Part shown: positions 8,691 through 17,294 of the stretch, piece by piece
How positions within the stretch are numbered: position 1 is the stretch's first letter
Layout: the number at the start of each line of letters is the position of its first letter
NCBI RefSeq assembly: GCF_016653355.1
Contig: NZ_NHSK01000200.1
Span: forward strand, 1-34,570
Origin: Rhodoplanes elegans
GTDB lineage: Bacteria > Pseudomonadota > Alphaproteobacteria > Rhizobiales > Xanthobacteraceae
Direction of reading: 5' to 3'
Length of the DNA stretch: 34,570 nt
Notes under the pieces: generated by a model
Seen by the model: the letters and a program-made list of their open reading frames with translations, nothing else
Databases searched by the model: none
What the model was told of the DNA's origin: nothing
Program-made: the position numbers and the translations under genes

Positions 8691-9859
8691 GACGAGGCGG
8701 CGCCGCGGCGCGGCTCGGGGCCGGGGGGACCGGCCCCCTCGGGCGGCGCCGCACGGGCCTCGGACGAGGTCTCGCGGCGCGCCTCGCGGCTGCGCCGCTG
8801 CTTGCTGCGGGTGATCTTCACCCGCTTGACCCGGCGCGGATCGGCGTCGAGCACCTCGATCTCGAATGGCTCCGGCCCGGGCACGATCTCGCCGCGCACC
8901 GGCACGCGGCCGACCCGCGTCACCAGATAGCCGCCGATGGTGTCGACCTCCTCGGCGGCGTCGCCGACGTCGAACTCGGCCCCCACCGTCGCGGTGACGT
9001 CCTCGAGCGGAGCGCGGGCGTCGGCCAGGAACGAGCCGTCCGGCTGGCGCACGACGCTGCGCGCCTCGTGCTCGTCGTGCTCGTCCTCGATGTCGCCGAC
9101 GATCTGCTCGACCAGATCCTCGATCGAGATGACGCCGTCGGTGCCGCCGTACTCGTCGATGACGAGGGCGAGATGGACATGCGACGCCTGCATCTTGGCG
9201 AGCAGGTCGAGGGCCGGCATGGAGGGCGGCACGAACAGGATGTCGCGCACGATGGCGGCCTCTGCGAGCGGCATCGCGAGATCGATGGCGCGCAGGTCGA
9301 GGTCGGCCGGGAAGCGCTTCTTGCGCTTGGAGGTCGGCGGCGGCGTCGCGGCCCGGTTCGCCATGAAGCCGACGAGGTCGCGGATGTGCACCATGCCGAC
9401 CGGATCGTCGAGCGTGTCGTCGTAGACGACGAGGCGCGAATGGCCGGCCTTCTCGAACACCTTGACGAGCTCGCCGAGCGAGATGTCGCGCTGCACCGCG
9501 ACGATGTCGGCGCGCGGCACCATGATGTCCTCGCTGCGCCGCTCGCGCAGGCCGAGGATGTTCTTGAGCATGGTCCGCTCTTCGGCCGAGAAGCCCGAGT
9601 CGGCGTCGGCCGGGGCGTTGCCCTCGAGCAGCACGGCGATGTCGGAGCGGACCGAGCCCGGCTTCCAGCCGAACAGGGCGCGCAGCATGCGCTGGACCCA
9701 GCCTTCGCCGGCCTCGCGCGGCAGCACCTCGCCGCGCAATGCCGGGACTGCGACGCCGCGGGCGTCGTCCGCCGCGACGGCCTGGGTGTCCGCCGCGGCG
9801 CCGCGGGACTGGCCCGCCGGCTCGTTCGGTTCGCTTCGACTGGGAGGGTCGTCGGGCAT
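8687..9859 (-). CDS. corC: CorC/TlyC (HlyC) family CBS-domain protein
   Basis: This 390-residue soluble protein has two CBS domains (about 110-170, with EDIMVPRADIVAVQRD; and about 200-255, with VIDEYGGTDGVISIEDLVEQ) and then the CorC_HlyC domain (about 275-350). There is no DUF21 membrane domain, so it is the short CorC type rather than the membrane-bound type. CorC has been tied to Mg2+/Co2+ efflux, and 'haemolysin' labels for the family are historical. The ATG at 9859 gives MPDDPPSRSEP; an ATG at 9880 would overlap ybeY by 10 nt. Neither has a clear ribosome site. The ends of the protein are rich in Pro, Ala and Arg. Neighbours ybeY and lnt are its usual company. Confidence 0.9.
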   Translation of the reverse strand: MPDDPPSRSEPNEPAGQSRGAAADTQAVAADDARGVAVPALRGEVLPREAGEGWVQRMLRALFGWKPGSVRSDIAVLLEGNAPADADSGFSAEERTMLKNILGLRERRSEDIMVPRADIVAVQRDISLGELVKVFEKAGHSRLVVYDDTLDDPVGMVHIRDLVGFMANRAATPPPTSKRKKRFPADLDLRAIDLAMPLAEAAIVRDILFVPPSMPALDLLAKMQASHVHLALVIDEYGGTDGVISIEDLVEQIVGDIEDEHDEHEARSVVRQPDGSFLADARAPLEDVTATVGAEFDVGDAAEEVDTIGGYLVTRVGRVPVRGEIVPGPEPFEIEVLDADPRRVKRVKITRSKQRRSREARRETSSEARAAPPEGAGPPGPEPRRGAASS

Positions 9860-9870
9860 GATGGCTGCTG

Positions 9871-10404
9871 TCAGGCGCATTCGCGTCCGGCGTAGGGATC
9901 GGGGATCGCGAGCGACGCCAGAACGTCACGCTCGCGAGCCTCCATGGCTTCGGCGTCGGGTTCGGTCTCGTGGTCGTAGCCGAGAAGATGCAGCACGCCG
10001 TGCACGACCAGATGACCGAGGTGATGGGCGAACGGCTTGCCGTCGCGCTCGGCCTCGGCCCGCACGGTCTCGAAGGCGAGCACGACGTCGCCGAGCAGCA
10101 CCGGCACGGCGGTGTCGCCGTCGGCGCCGGTCGGGCCGGGGACGGCCGGGAAGGAGAGCACGTTGGTGGCTGCGTCCTTGCCGCGATATTGCGCGTTCAG
10201 CGTCTTCACGGTGGCGTCGTCGGCGAGCACGACGGCGAGCTCGCGGGGGCCGAGATCGGCGGGCAGCGCCGCCGTCACGGCGCGCAGCACCTGCGCCTCG
10301 GCCTCGGGCTCGGCCGCCCACAGGGGCGATTCGACCACCACGTCGATGGTGGTGCCCTCGTGCTCGATCGTGGCCCCCGTATGGATCGGCTCGGGCATCG
10401 TCAT
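9871..10404 (-). CDS. ybeY: Endoribonuclease YbeY
   Basis: YbeY is a metal-dependent endoribonuclease acting in 16S rRNA 3' maturation and ribosome quality control. The 177-residue protein has the zinc-binding motif HGVLHLLGYDH at 135-145 (ligands H135, H139, H145) and the upstream RGKDAATNVLSFP segment at about 74-86 that is characteristic of the family. The ATG at 10404 overlaps the phoH stop as ATGA, so the two are translationally coupled. The pairing with phoH is strongly conserved in bacteria. Confidence 0.95.
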   Translation of the reverse strand: MTMPEPIHTGATIEHEGTTIDVVVESPLWAAEPEAEAQVLRAVTAALPADLGPRELAVVLADDATVKTLNAQYRGKDAATNVLSFPAVPGPTGADGDTAVPVLLGDVVLAFETVRAEAERDGKPFAHHLGHLVVHGVLHLLGYDHETEPDAEAMEARERDVLASLAIPDPYAGRECA

Positions 10405-11489
10405 GCGCCGTCCTCGCGCTTGCGGGTGGATCGGCCGGCGGAGCCGGAGGCCCCGGCGGTGCCGGCCGTCGTGGCGGTCTCGCCGGACCTGATGGCGTCG
10501 TCGCTGCCGGCGCGCATGGCGGCGGCGCGATCGTAGGCGGCGACGATGCGCCCGACCAGCTCGTGGCGCACCACGTCGGCGGCCGAGAACGTCACGGTGC
10601 CGACGCCCTCGACATCGGCGAGCAGCTTCAGCGCCTCGGACAGGCCGGACACCTGGCCGGGCGGCAGGTCGATCTGGCTCGGGTCGCCGGTGACGATCAT
10701 CCGGGCGTTCTCGCCGAGCCGGGTGAGGAACATCTTCATCTGCATCGAGGTCGTGTTCTGCGCCTCGTCGAGAATCACGGCCGCGTTGGCAAGGGTTCGG
10801 CCGCGCATGAAGGCGAGCGGGGCGATCTCGATCTCGCCGGTCTGCAGGGCGCGCTCGACGATGCGGGTGTCCATCAGGTCGAACAGCGCGTCGTAGATCG
10901 GCCGCAGATAGGGATCGACCTTCTCCTTCATGTCGCCGGGCAGGAAGCCGAGCCGCTCGCCGGCCTCGACGGCCGGGCGCGACAGGATGATCCGGTCGAC
11001 TTCCTTGCGCTCGAACAGGGCGACCGCGTGCGCCACCGCGAGCCAGGTCTTGCCGGTGCCGGCCGGGCCGGCGCCGAAGACGAGCGCGTTCTTGCGCAGC
11101 GCCCGCACATAGGCGTCCTGGGCCGGCGTGCGGGCCCGCACCAGGCGCTTGCGGAGATTGATCTCCTCGAAGCTGACCCGCTGCGCCGCCGCGTCGAAGT
11201 CGAACAGCGAGCCCTGCGCGATGGCGAGCCGGATGGCGCCCTCGACGTCGCCCTGGCCGAGATCGTGGCCGCGCTGGAGCTGCTCGTAGAGCGTCTCCAG
11301 CACGCGGCGCGCCTGCTCGCAGGCGTCGTGCGGGCCGCCGAGCGTGACGTGATTGCCGCGCGAGTCGGCGGTGACGCCGAGGCGCCGCTCGATCAGCGCG
11401 AGGTTCTGGCCGTACTGGCCGAACAGCGCCAGCGCCAGGCGATTGTCGTCGAAGGCGAGCACCATCTGCGCCTCGTCGGACGGCGGCAT
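10401..11489 (-). CDS. phoH: PhoH-like P-loop ATPase
   Basis: This is a cytoplasmic ATPase of the PhoH family, probably acting on RNA together with YbeY. From the chosen ATG it is 362 residues. The Walker A loop is GPAGTGKT at 141-148 and Walker B is AAVILDEAQN at about 236-245; SRPAVEAGERLGFLPGDMKEK between them is highly conserved in the family. A small N-terminal KH-like region precedes the ATPase domain. Start choice is uncertain: the ATG at 11489 has no ribosome site, while a GTG at 11519 lies 14 nt after GGAGG inside the end of miaB and would add ten residues. Despite the name, nothing here shows phosphate control of this gene. Confidence 0.93.
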   Translation of the reverse strand: MPPSDEAQMVLAFDDNRLALALFGQYGQNLALIERRLGVTADSRGNHVTLGGPHDACEQARRVLETLYEQLQRGHDLGQGDVEGAIRLAIAQGSLFDFDAAAQRVSFEEINLRKRLVRARTPAQDAYVRALRKNALVFGAGPAGTGKTWLAVAHAVALFERKEVDRIILSRPAVEAGERLGFLPGDMKEKVDPYLRPIYDALFDLMDTRIVERALQTGEIEIAPLAFMRGRTLANAAVILDEAQNTTSMQMKMFLTRLGENARMIVTGDPSQIDLPPGQVSGLSEALKLLADVEGVGTVTFSAADVVRHELVGRIVAAYDRAAAMRAGSDDAIRSGETATTAGTAGASGSAGRSTRKREDGA

Positions 11490-11529
11490 CAGCGGTGCGG
11501 TGTCGGGGCTGCGTCTCGGCACGGCGGGT

Positions 11530-12999
11530 TCAGTGACCTCCGCTCGCGGCGCGGACGGCCGGGTCCGGCACACCCGGCAGGGCCGGGTCCGGGGTCGTGC
11601 CATGGTCCGGACCGTCGTGACGCAGCGGCGCGCTGCCGTTCGCGACCACGAGCGCGCCGTAGAGGCTGTTGGTGCCCGTGCCGGTGATCCGCACGGCGTG
11701 GATCTCGCCCTTGACCGAGGGCGGCGCCATCACCTGCACGGCCTGCATCCACGGCGACTTGCCGGTCATCTGGCCGTCGTGGCGGCCGGTGCCCTCGAAC
11801 AGCACCTGCGTGGTGCGCCCGACCGTGGCGGCGTTGAAGGCGGCGGCGTGGTGGTCGATGCGGGCCTGCAGCCGGGCGAGCCGCTCGGCCTTCTCGGCCT
11901 CGCTCACCTGATCGTCGCTGTCGGCCGCCGGGGTGCCCGGACGCGGCGAATACTTGAACGAGTAGGCGGAGGCGAAGCCGACCGCGTCGACCAGAGCGAG
12001 CGTGTCGGAAAAATCCTGCTCGGTCTCGCCCGGGAAGCCGACGATGAAGTCCGACGACATCGCGATGTCGGGCCGCGCGGTCTTCAGCCGCTCGATCACG
12101 CGCAGGTACTCGGCGCGGTCGTGCTTGCGGTTCATCGCGTCGAGGATGCGGTTGGACCCCGACTGGACCGGAAGATGGAGCTGCGGCATCAGGGCCGGCA
12201 GGTCGCGATGGGCGGCGATAAGGGCGTCGTCCATGTCGCGCGGATGGCTGGTCGTGTAGCGCAGCCGCGCGACGCCCGGCACCTCGGCGAGACGGTAGAG
12301 CAGGCGGGCGAGCGTCCAGGCGCCGCCGTCCGGGCCCTCGCCGTGCCAGGCGTTGACGTTCTGGCCGATCAGCCGGATTTCTTTCACGCCGGCCGCGACC
12401 AGATCCTCGACCTCGGCCAGGATCTTGGCGACGGGGCGCGAGAACTCGGCGCCTCGCGTATAGGGGACGACGCAGAAGGTGCAGAACTTGTCGCAGCCCT
12501 CCTGCACGGTGACGAAGGCGGCGGCGCCGCGCGACCGCGTGGCCGCCCGGGTCGGCGCCGCGAGATGGTCGAACTTGTCCTCGGCCGGGAACTCGGTGTC
12601 GACGACGCGGCCCTCGACGGCGGCGCGGGCGACGAGGTCCGGCAGCCGGTGATAGCTCTGCGGTCCGACGACGAGGTCGACCACGGGGGCGCGGCGGATG
12701 ATCTCCTCGCCCTCGGCCTGGGCGACGCAGCCGGCGACCGCCACGGTCAGGCGGCGGCCGTCGCGGGCCGCCTCCTGCTTGAGGACGCGCAGCCGGCCGA
12801 GCTCCGAATAGACCTTTTCGGCGGCCTTTTCGCGGATGTGGCAGGTGTTGAGCACCAGGACGTCGGCGTCTTCCGGCGTCGCCGTCTCGACGTAACCCTC
12901 GCGCGCCAGCACGTCGGCCATGCGCTGCGAATCGTAGACGTTCATCTGGCAGCCGTACGACTTCACGTAGAGCTTTCGCGGGGCGCGGGTCACGCTCAT
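11530..12999 (-). CDS. miaB: tRNA-2-methylthio-N6-dimethylallyladenosine synthase MiaB
   Basis: MiaB is a radical-SAM enzyme that methylthiolates i6A37 in tRNA. The 489-residue product has the N-terminal cluster-binding cysteines C17 (YGCQMN), C53 (NTCHIREKA) and C91 (AGCVAQAEG), then the radical-SAM CxxxCxxC at C169, C173 and C176. The C-terminal TRAM region is at about 375-445. All cluster ligands are present. [17 protein letters not shown] is the expected start; longer in-frame extensions to 13170 run through a tandem repeat and look non-coding. No strong ribosome site is seen. About 375 bp of non-coding DNA precede it, so it probably heads the miaB-phoH-ybeY-corC-lnt operon. Confidence 0.95.
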   Translation of the reverse strand: MSVTRAPRKLYVKSYGCQMNVYDSQRMADVLAREGYVETATPEDADVLVLNTCHIREKAAEKVYSELGRLRVLKQEAARDGRRLTVAVAGCVAQAEGEEIIRRAPVVDLVVGPQSYHRLPDLVARAAVEGRVVDTEFPAEDKFDHLAAPTRAATRSRGAAAFVTVQEGCDKFCTFCVVPYTRGAEFSRPVAKILAEVEDLVAAGVKEIRLIGQNVNAWHGEGPDGGAWTLARLLYRLAEVPGVARLRYTTSHPRDMDDALIAAHRDLPALMPQLHLPVQSGSNRILDAMNRKHDRAEYLRVIERLKTARPDIAMSSDFIVGFPGETEQDFSDTLALVDAVGFASAYSFKYSPRPGTPAADSDDQVSEAEKAERLARLQARIDHHAAAFNAATVGRTTQVLFEGTGRHDGQMTGKSPWMQAVQVMAPPSVKGEIHAVRITGTGTNSLYGALVVANGSAPLRHDGPDHGTTPDPALPGVPDPAVRAASGGH

Positions 13000-13375
13000 T
13001 GCTTTGACGTCGTCTCCCGGCCGGTGGCCGCCCATTGCGCCGCGCCTCGCGCGCCACGCCCGTTTCGCCACAACCGTGGCCGTCGTCCGTGCATCACCGG
13101 CCTCGCGGACCATGTCCGGCCTCGGGGACCATGTAATGCGCGTTTGCGCCGGCGCCATCACCGGCCGCACATTTCGGGTCCGCCCGCTGCGGATCGGCGT
13201 GCCGTCGACCTCCGTCCGGAGCTAACGCAACCATCACCGCGCCGGCCGCGGGCCCGCGATACTCGTCTGCTTCGGCCCCGGTCTAGCGGGTTTTACCCGG
13301 AAATGGAATGGCGGGGGCCGCGAGTCGTCGAGCGCGGAGCAGAAATTCGTTTCCGTGCAGGAGGTTGCCTTCAGC
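13000..13375. other. 376-bp gap between plsC and miaB
   Basis: No gene is recognised. It contains a 19-bp tandem duplication (13097-13134) and presumably the miaB promoter, which I could not place. No clear terminator follows plsC. Confidence 0.5.
13097..13134. repeat. 19-bp tandem duplication upstream of miaB
   Basis: CCGGCCTCGCGGACCATGT (13097-13115) is followed directly by a copy with a single C-to-G change (13116-13134). It lies about 100 nt before the miaB ATG. Confidence 0.9.
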
Positions 13376-14167
13376 TCACCGCCGTCCCACGACGCGCCCC
13401 CGAAGCGCCTCGGCGGTGAGGCGGCGGACGCTGGCCTCCAGGCGGCGGGTCACCGCCTTGCGGTCGGCCGTGCCGGCGTCGAGGCGGACCGGCTCGCCCC
13501 AGGTCAGCGTCACGTCGATGCCGCCGTGGCGGCCGATATGGAGGAGGTGCGGCACGAGGTCGGCGGCGCCGTACCAGGCCGCCACCGGCCGGTGCTGGCG
13601 GCCCATCGGCAGGCCCTGGAATCCCGTATAGGCGATCGACAGCGGCTGGATGGTCACGGCGCCCCCCTCGGCAAGGGCGTCGCCGGCGGCGCCGATCAGG
13701 GCGGAGCGGAACGGCAGCACCCGGTTGCCGTCGCTCGACGTGCCCTCGCCGAACAGCACCACGGGGTCGCCGCCGGCCAGCCGCTCGGCGATCTCGGCGT
13801 TGACGGCGCGGGTCTTCTGGCGACGGGCGCGGTCGACGAAGACGGAGCGCTGCAGCTTGGCGAACAGGCCGAACAGCGGCCAGGAGGCGATCTCGGACTT
13901 GGCGACGAACACCACCGGCAGGCGCGACGTGATCACCGAGATGTCCAGCCAGGAGACGTGATTGGAGACGATCAGCAGCGGCCGGTCCGACACCGGCCGG
14001 CCGACCTGCCGCACCTTCACGCCGAACAGCGCGCAGACGATGCGGTGGAACAGGGTCGGGATCAGCCGGCGCAGCGGCCAGGCGAAGCGCACCGACACCC
14101 ACTGGAACGGCAGCAGGGCCGCGGTCGCGAGCGCGAACCCGGCGCCGGTGACCGCGAGGCGGAGCAT
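13376..14167 (-). CDS. plsC: 1-acyl-sn-glycerol-3-phosphate acyltransferase (PlsC-like)
   Basis: This 263-residue lysophospholipid acyltransferase is predicted to be anchored to the inner membrane by an N-terminal hydrophobic segment at about 3-20. The catalytic HX4D motif is H70-VSWL-D75 (SNHVSWLD) and the acyl-acceptor motif is FGEGTSSDG at 139-147, followed by a proline-containing motif IQPLSIAYTG. The family makes phosphatidic acid or acylates related lipids; substrate cannot be told from sequence (an ornithine-lipid OlsA-type role is an alternative). The ATG at 14167 overlaps the mur stop as TGATG. Confidence 0.88.
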   Translation of the reverse strand: MLRLAVTGAGFALATAALLPFQWVSVRFAWPLRRLIPTLFHRIVCALFGVKVRQVGRPVSDRPLLIVSNHVSWLDISVITSRLPVVFVAKSEIASWPLFGLFAKLQRSVFVDRARRQKTRAVNAEIAERLAGGDPVVLFGEGTSSDGNRVLPFRSALIGAAGDALAEGGAVTIQPLSIAYTGFQGLPMGRQHRPVAAWYGAADLVPHLLHIGRHGGIDVTLTWGEPVRLDAGTADRKAVTRRLEASVRRLTAEALRGRVVGRR

Positions 14168-14598
14168 CAGGAGGCCTTGTCGTCCAGCGGCACCGCGTAG
14201 AGCTCGAGCCGGTGGTCGATCAGCCGGTAGCCGAGTCGCCGTGCCACCTCGCGTTGGAGCTGCTCGATCTCCTCGGACTGGAACTCGATCACCTCGCCGG
14301 TGCGCAGGTTGACCAGATGATCGTGGTGGCTCTCGCGGATCGTCTCGTAGCGGGCGCGCCCCTCGCGAAAATCGTGGCGCTCGATGATGCCGGCATCCTC
14401 GAACAGCTTGACGGTGCGATAGACGGTCGAGATCGAGATGTGCGGATCGACGAGCGCGCAGCGACGGTAGAGCTCCTCGACGTCCGGGTGGTCGTCGGAG
14501 CGGGCCAGCACGCGGGCGATCACACGCCGCTGCTCGGTCATCCGCATGCCCTTGGCGACGCACTGCGCCTCGATGTTGGTCGTGACCTGCTCGCTCAC
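14167..14598 (-). CDS. mur: Fur-family regulator, Mur (manganese-responsive) type
   Basis: This 143-residue metal-dependent repressor has the winged helix with the recognition helix in STVYRTVKLFEDAG (57-70) and the metal site segment HHDHL at 91-95. It lacks the C-terminal CxxC pairs of enterobacterial Fur. The string MRMTEQRRVIARVL together with GEVIEF closely resembles what I recall of rhizobial Mur, which represses Mn2+ uptake genes, rather than Irr or Zur. The GTG at 14598 is chosen over a longer frame because GGAG lies 6-7 nt before it and the family starts near here. It is embedded in the tsaB-rimI-mur-plsC cluster. Confidence 0.87.
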   Translation of the reverse strand: MSEQVTTNIEAQCVAKGMRMTEQRRVIARVLARSDDHPDVEELYRRCALVDPHISISTVYRTVKLFEDAGIIERHDFREGRARYETIRESHHDHLVNLRTGEVIEFQSEEIEQLQREVARRLGYRLIDHRLELYAVPLDDKAS

Positions 14599-14782
14599 CC
14601 GAAGCTCCGCCGTTCGATCCTGTCCGCCGTTCGGTCCCGAAGACCGTCCGATCCTGCCGGGCGGCGGGATCATAGGGGGGGCCGGATGCACCGTCCATTG
14701 AGCGGCGTCAAGGTCCGGACGGCGCATGTCCACGCCCGTCGGGCCGTCCGGGCGGCGCGCGGCGCCGGGATCACGTCGGGGA

Positions 14783-15268
14783 TCACATCAGGTCGCGGCG
14801 GAGCACCAGGGCGACGGCGGGCGGGCCGCCCGCCCGGTCGTAGTAGCCCGGGCGCTGGCCGACCTCGCGGAAGCCGGCCGAATCGTAGAGGCGGCGGGCC
14901 GGGACGTTGTCCCTGTCCACCTCCAGGAACACCTTCTCGACGCCGCCGGCGGCGAGCCGGCCGAGATGGACGGCGAGGAGGCGGCCGGCGACGCCGCGAT
15001 TGCGCCGCGCCGGGGCGACCGCGACCGAGAGGATCTCGGCCTCCTCGGCAGCCCGCCGGGTGATCACGAAGCCGGCGACCTCGCCGGCCATCTCGGCCAT
15101 GTCGGCGACCACGTTGCGCTCGGCGAGCAGCCGCTCGAACTCCTCCTCACTCCAGCCGCGGCGGAACGACACGGCGTGCAAAGCGGCGAGCGCCGCCGCG
15201 TCCTCCGGCTCGGCGGTGCCGAGGCGGGCCTCGGCGCCCTTCCACCAGCGGCGCACCAGCTCGATCAT
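14783..15268 (-). CDS. rimI: Ribosomal-protein-S18-alanine N-acetyltransferase (RimI-like GNAT)
   Basis: This 161-residue GNAT acetyltransferase has the acetyl-CoA pyrophosphate loop VAPARRNRGVAGRLL at 84-98 (R/Q-x-x-G-x-A type) and the C-terminal LEVDRDNVPARRLYDSAGF segment shared by RimI proteins. RimI acetylates the N-terminus of ribosomal protein S18, though relatives may have other substrates. The ATG at 15268 overlaps the tsaB stop as ATGA. Adjacency to tsaB is the usual arrangement and supports the name. Confidence 0.87.
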   Translation of the reverse strand: MIELVRRWWKGAEARLGTAEPEDAAALAALHAVSFRRGWSEEEFERLLAERNVVADMAEMAGEVAGFVITRRAAEEAEILSVAVAPARRNRGVAGRLLAVHLGRLAAGGVEKVFLEVDRDNVPARRLYDSAGFREVGQRPGYYDRAGGPPAVALVLRRDLM

Positions 15269-15948
15269 CGCCGCGCCACCCGGGCGGCGTCCTGCGGCTT
15301 GGCGTCGGGCGGCCGCAGGTACAGGGGCTTGGGCGAGGCGAGCGTCTCGGCCGCGACGGCGCCGAGCCGTGCCACCCAGTCGATGTCGGGGGCCGGCGTG
15401 GTGTCCACGCACAGCGGCGGCCGCGCCCCGCTCATCCAGGCGGCGTGGACGAGCGCGGCGGCCGAGCCGACCAGGCGGGTCGGCGCGGCGGTGGCGATAC
15501 GGGCGGCCTCGCGGATGCTGGCGACGCGCGGCGCGATGACGGCGCGGCCGCCCTCGCCGACGAGCTGCATGTAGACCTGCTCGTGGCGGGCATCGATGGC
15601 GGCGAGCAGCGGCGTGCGGTCGTCGCTCGCGATGTGCGGGGCGGCGAAGCAGGCGAGCGTGGTGAGCCCGACGACCGGCTTGCCGGCGGCGAGCGCGATG
15701 CCGCGGGCCGCCGCGACGCCGACCCGCAGGCCCGTGAAGCTGCCCGGCCCGAGCGTGACGACGATGCGGTCGAGGTCGGTGAATTCGAGGTCCGACTCGC
15801 TCATCACCCGCGCCACCATCGGCATCAGCGCCTCGGCGTGGCCGCGTTCCATCAGGTGTGATTCGTGCGCCAGCACGCCGCCGCGACCGAGGTCGAAGAC
15901 CGCCACGGAGCAGGCCGCGAGGGCGGTATCGATGGCGAGCACACGCAC
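15265..15948 (-). CDS. tsaB: tRNA threonylcarbamoyladenosine biosynthesis protein TsaB
   Basis: TsaB is the partner of TsaD in forming t6A37 of tRNA. The 227-residue protein belongs to the ASKHA fold: LAIDTALAACSVAV at the N-terminus, ERGHAEALMP at about 34-43 and the signature GPGSFTGLRVG at 67-77. The start is a GTG at 15948 with GGAG about 9 nt upstream; a second GTG at 15942 is possible. Normal family length confirms the choice. It opens the tsaB-rimI-mur-plsC set and is transcribed away from the hicBA pair. Confidence 0.93.
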   Translation of the reverse strand: MRVLAIDTALAACSVAVFDLGRGGVLAHESHLMERGHAEALMPMVARVMSESDLEFTDLDRIVVTLGPGSFTGLRVGVAAARGIALAAGKPVVGLTTLACFAAPHIASDDRTPLLAAIDARHEQVYMQLVGEGGRAVIAPRVASIREAARIATAAPTRLVGSAAALVHAAWMSGARPPLCVDTTPAPDIDWVARLGAVAAETLASPKPLYLRPPDAKPQDAARVARR

Positions 15949-16171
15949 GATGGAACGCTCCGGCGGGAGTCTTGACGGGACTGGTCCTTGCAGGACGCTT
16001 CGGACGATTGTCGCGGCAGGGTGCCGTCCCGGCCCGGATCGCGCAAGCGAATCCGGTGTCGGGAAGGCGACGGACCGGACTGGGACGGGGCGTTCGGGTC
16101 GCCTGACCCGGCCGACTTTTTCGGTCCGCGGAACCGGGCTACCATACGGTCCACATCCCAGGAGGCGCCCC

Positions 16172-16399
16172 GTGACCGAGTTCAGCTTCTCCGTCGTGCT
16201 CGAGCCACAACCGGACGGCGGGTTCACGGTGTCGGTTCCGGCCCTGCCCGAGGTGGTCACCGAGGGTGACACCGAGGCGGAAGCGCTCGCCAACGCCGAG
16301 GAGGCGATCCGCGCGATCCTGGCCTATCGCCGGGACAACGGCCTGACGATACCCGACGACGCCGATCCGAAGATCAGGCGGGTGACCGTGGCGGCATGA
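16172..16399 (+). CDS. hicB: HicB-family antitoxin
   Basis: This 75-residue protein has the partial RNase H-like HicB fold: a strand-rich N-terminus (FSFSVVLEPQPDGGFTVSVP), a P-E-V-V-T-E-G-D-T turn, and a helix (EAEALANAEEAIRAILAY). It lacks a C-terminal DNA-binding domain, so operator binding would need another part or partner. The start is GTG 16172 with a strong AGGAGG at 16160-16165. It ends 1 nt before hicA. In the classical hicAB order the toxin comes first; here the antitoxin is first, an arrangement also common. Both genes run against the surrounding housekeeping genes. Confidence 0.88.
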   Translation: MTEFSFSVVLEPQPDGGFTVSVPALPEVVTEGDTEAEALANAEEAIRAILAYRRDNGLTIPDDADPKIRRVTVAA

Positions 16400-16400
16400 C

Positions 16401-16637
16401 ATGACCCCCGGCCGGCTGCCTGTCGTGACCGGACAGCGGGTCGTGAAGGCTCTGGTCCGCGGCGGCTTCGTCGTCGACCGGGTCGTCGGCAGCCATCACG
16501 TCCTGATCATGCCGAACGATCCGACCCGGACCGTGACGGTGCCGGTCCATGCCGGACGAGACCTCAAGCCCGGAACGATGCGCGCTATCATCCGACAAGC
16601 CGGACTGAGCGTGGAGGAGTTCACCGCGCTGCTTTAA
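16401..16637 (+). CDS. hicA: HicA-family mRNA interferase toxin
   Basis: This 78-residue protein has the dsRBD-like HicA fold: RVVKALVRGGFVVDRVVGSH with the catalytic-histidine segment GSHH at 30-33, then VPVHAGRDLKPGTMRAIIRQ. HicA toxins cleave mRNA and are inactivated by HicB. The ATG at 16401 follows the hicB stop by 1 nt; the first 10-14 residues are longer than in many HicA proteins, and an internal GTG is a possible alternative start. The fold and catalytic residues appear intact, so the toxin is probably functional. A strong hairpin terminator follows. Confidence 0.88.
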   Translation: MTPGRLPVVTGQRVVKALVRGGFVVDRVVGSHHVLIMPNDPTRTVTVPVHAGRDLKPGTMRAIIRQAGLSVEEFTALL

Positions 16638-16666
16638 AACAAAAGCGGGCCCGACGGGCCCGCTTT
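16636..16666. terminator. Bidirectional hairpin between hicA and nfuA
   Basis: AAAGCGGGCCC (16642-16652) and GGGCCCGCTTT (16656-16666) form a perfect 11-bp stem with loop GAC. On the minus strand it is followed by TTTTGTTTT, making a strong terminator for nfuA. On the plus strand the tail is weaker, but it sits right after the hicA stop. Confidence 0.92.
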
Positions 16667-16694
16667 GGAAACTTGCGCGCGAAAAGCGGCCGGC

Positions 16695-17249
16695 TCACAC
16701 CGGGCGGACCTCCTCGACCTCCGGGACGAAGTGGCGCAGCAGGTTCTGGATGCCGTGGCGCAGCGTCGCCGTGGAGGACGGGCAGCCCGAGCAGGCGCCC
16801 TTCATGGCGAGATAGACGATGCCGTTCTCGAAGCCGCGGAACACGATGTCGCCGCCGTCGTTGGCGACCGCCGGGCGCACCCGCGTCTCGATCAGGTCCT
16901 TGATCAGCTCGACCGTCTCGGCGTCCTTCTCGTCGTAGAACTCGTCGTCCACCTGGCCGCCGGCGCGGCCGAGCATCACGGGCTGGTCGGTCATGAAATG
17001 CTCCATGATCACGCCCAGGACGCCCGGCTTGATGTGCTGCCAGTCGGCGTCGGTCTTGGTGACGGCGATGAAGTCGGAGCCGAAGAACACGGCGGCGACG
17101 CCCGGCACGTCGAACAGGCGCTGCGCCAGCGGCGAGGCGTCGGCGTCGGCCTTGCTGCGGAACTCCAGCGTGCCGTAGTCGAGCACGGTGCGGCCGGGCA
17201 GGAACTTCAGGGTGGCGGGATTGGGAGTCGATTCGGTCTGAATGAACAT
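16695..17249 (-). CDS. nfuA: NfuA/NifU-type iron-sulfur carrier protein
   Basis: This 184-residue Fe-S scaffold or carrier delivers clusters to apo-proteins. It has an Nfu N-terminal domain (MFIQTESTPNPATLKFLPG, about 1-90) and a C-terminal NifU domain with the cluster-binding pair C153-SG-C156 (KGACSGCPSS). This two-domain form is the one found in alphaproteobacteria and mitochondria. The ATG at 17249 has GGAG 7 nt upstream. It lies between the stress-protein gene and the hicBA pair and ends at a strong terminator. Confidence 0.93.
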   Translation of the reverse strand: MFIQTESTPNPATLKFLPGRTVLDYGTLEFRSKADADASPLAQRLFDVPGVAAVFFGSDFIAVTKTDADWQHIKPGVLGVIMEHFMTDQPVMLGRAGGQVDDEFYDEKDAETVELIKDLIETRVRPAVANDGGDIVFRGFENGIVYLAMKGACSGCPSSTATLRHGIQNLLRHFVPEVEEVRPV

Positions 17250-17294
17250 CGCGGCTCTCCGGGCCGCGGTTCAAGGCCGCGGCGGGTGGGCGTG

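Noticed and set aside
7147-8754. 535-codon second minus-strand frame over lnt
   Set aside because: It is the Arg/Pro/Ala-rich out-of-frame shadow of lnt; the catalytic residues are in the other frame.
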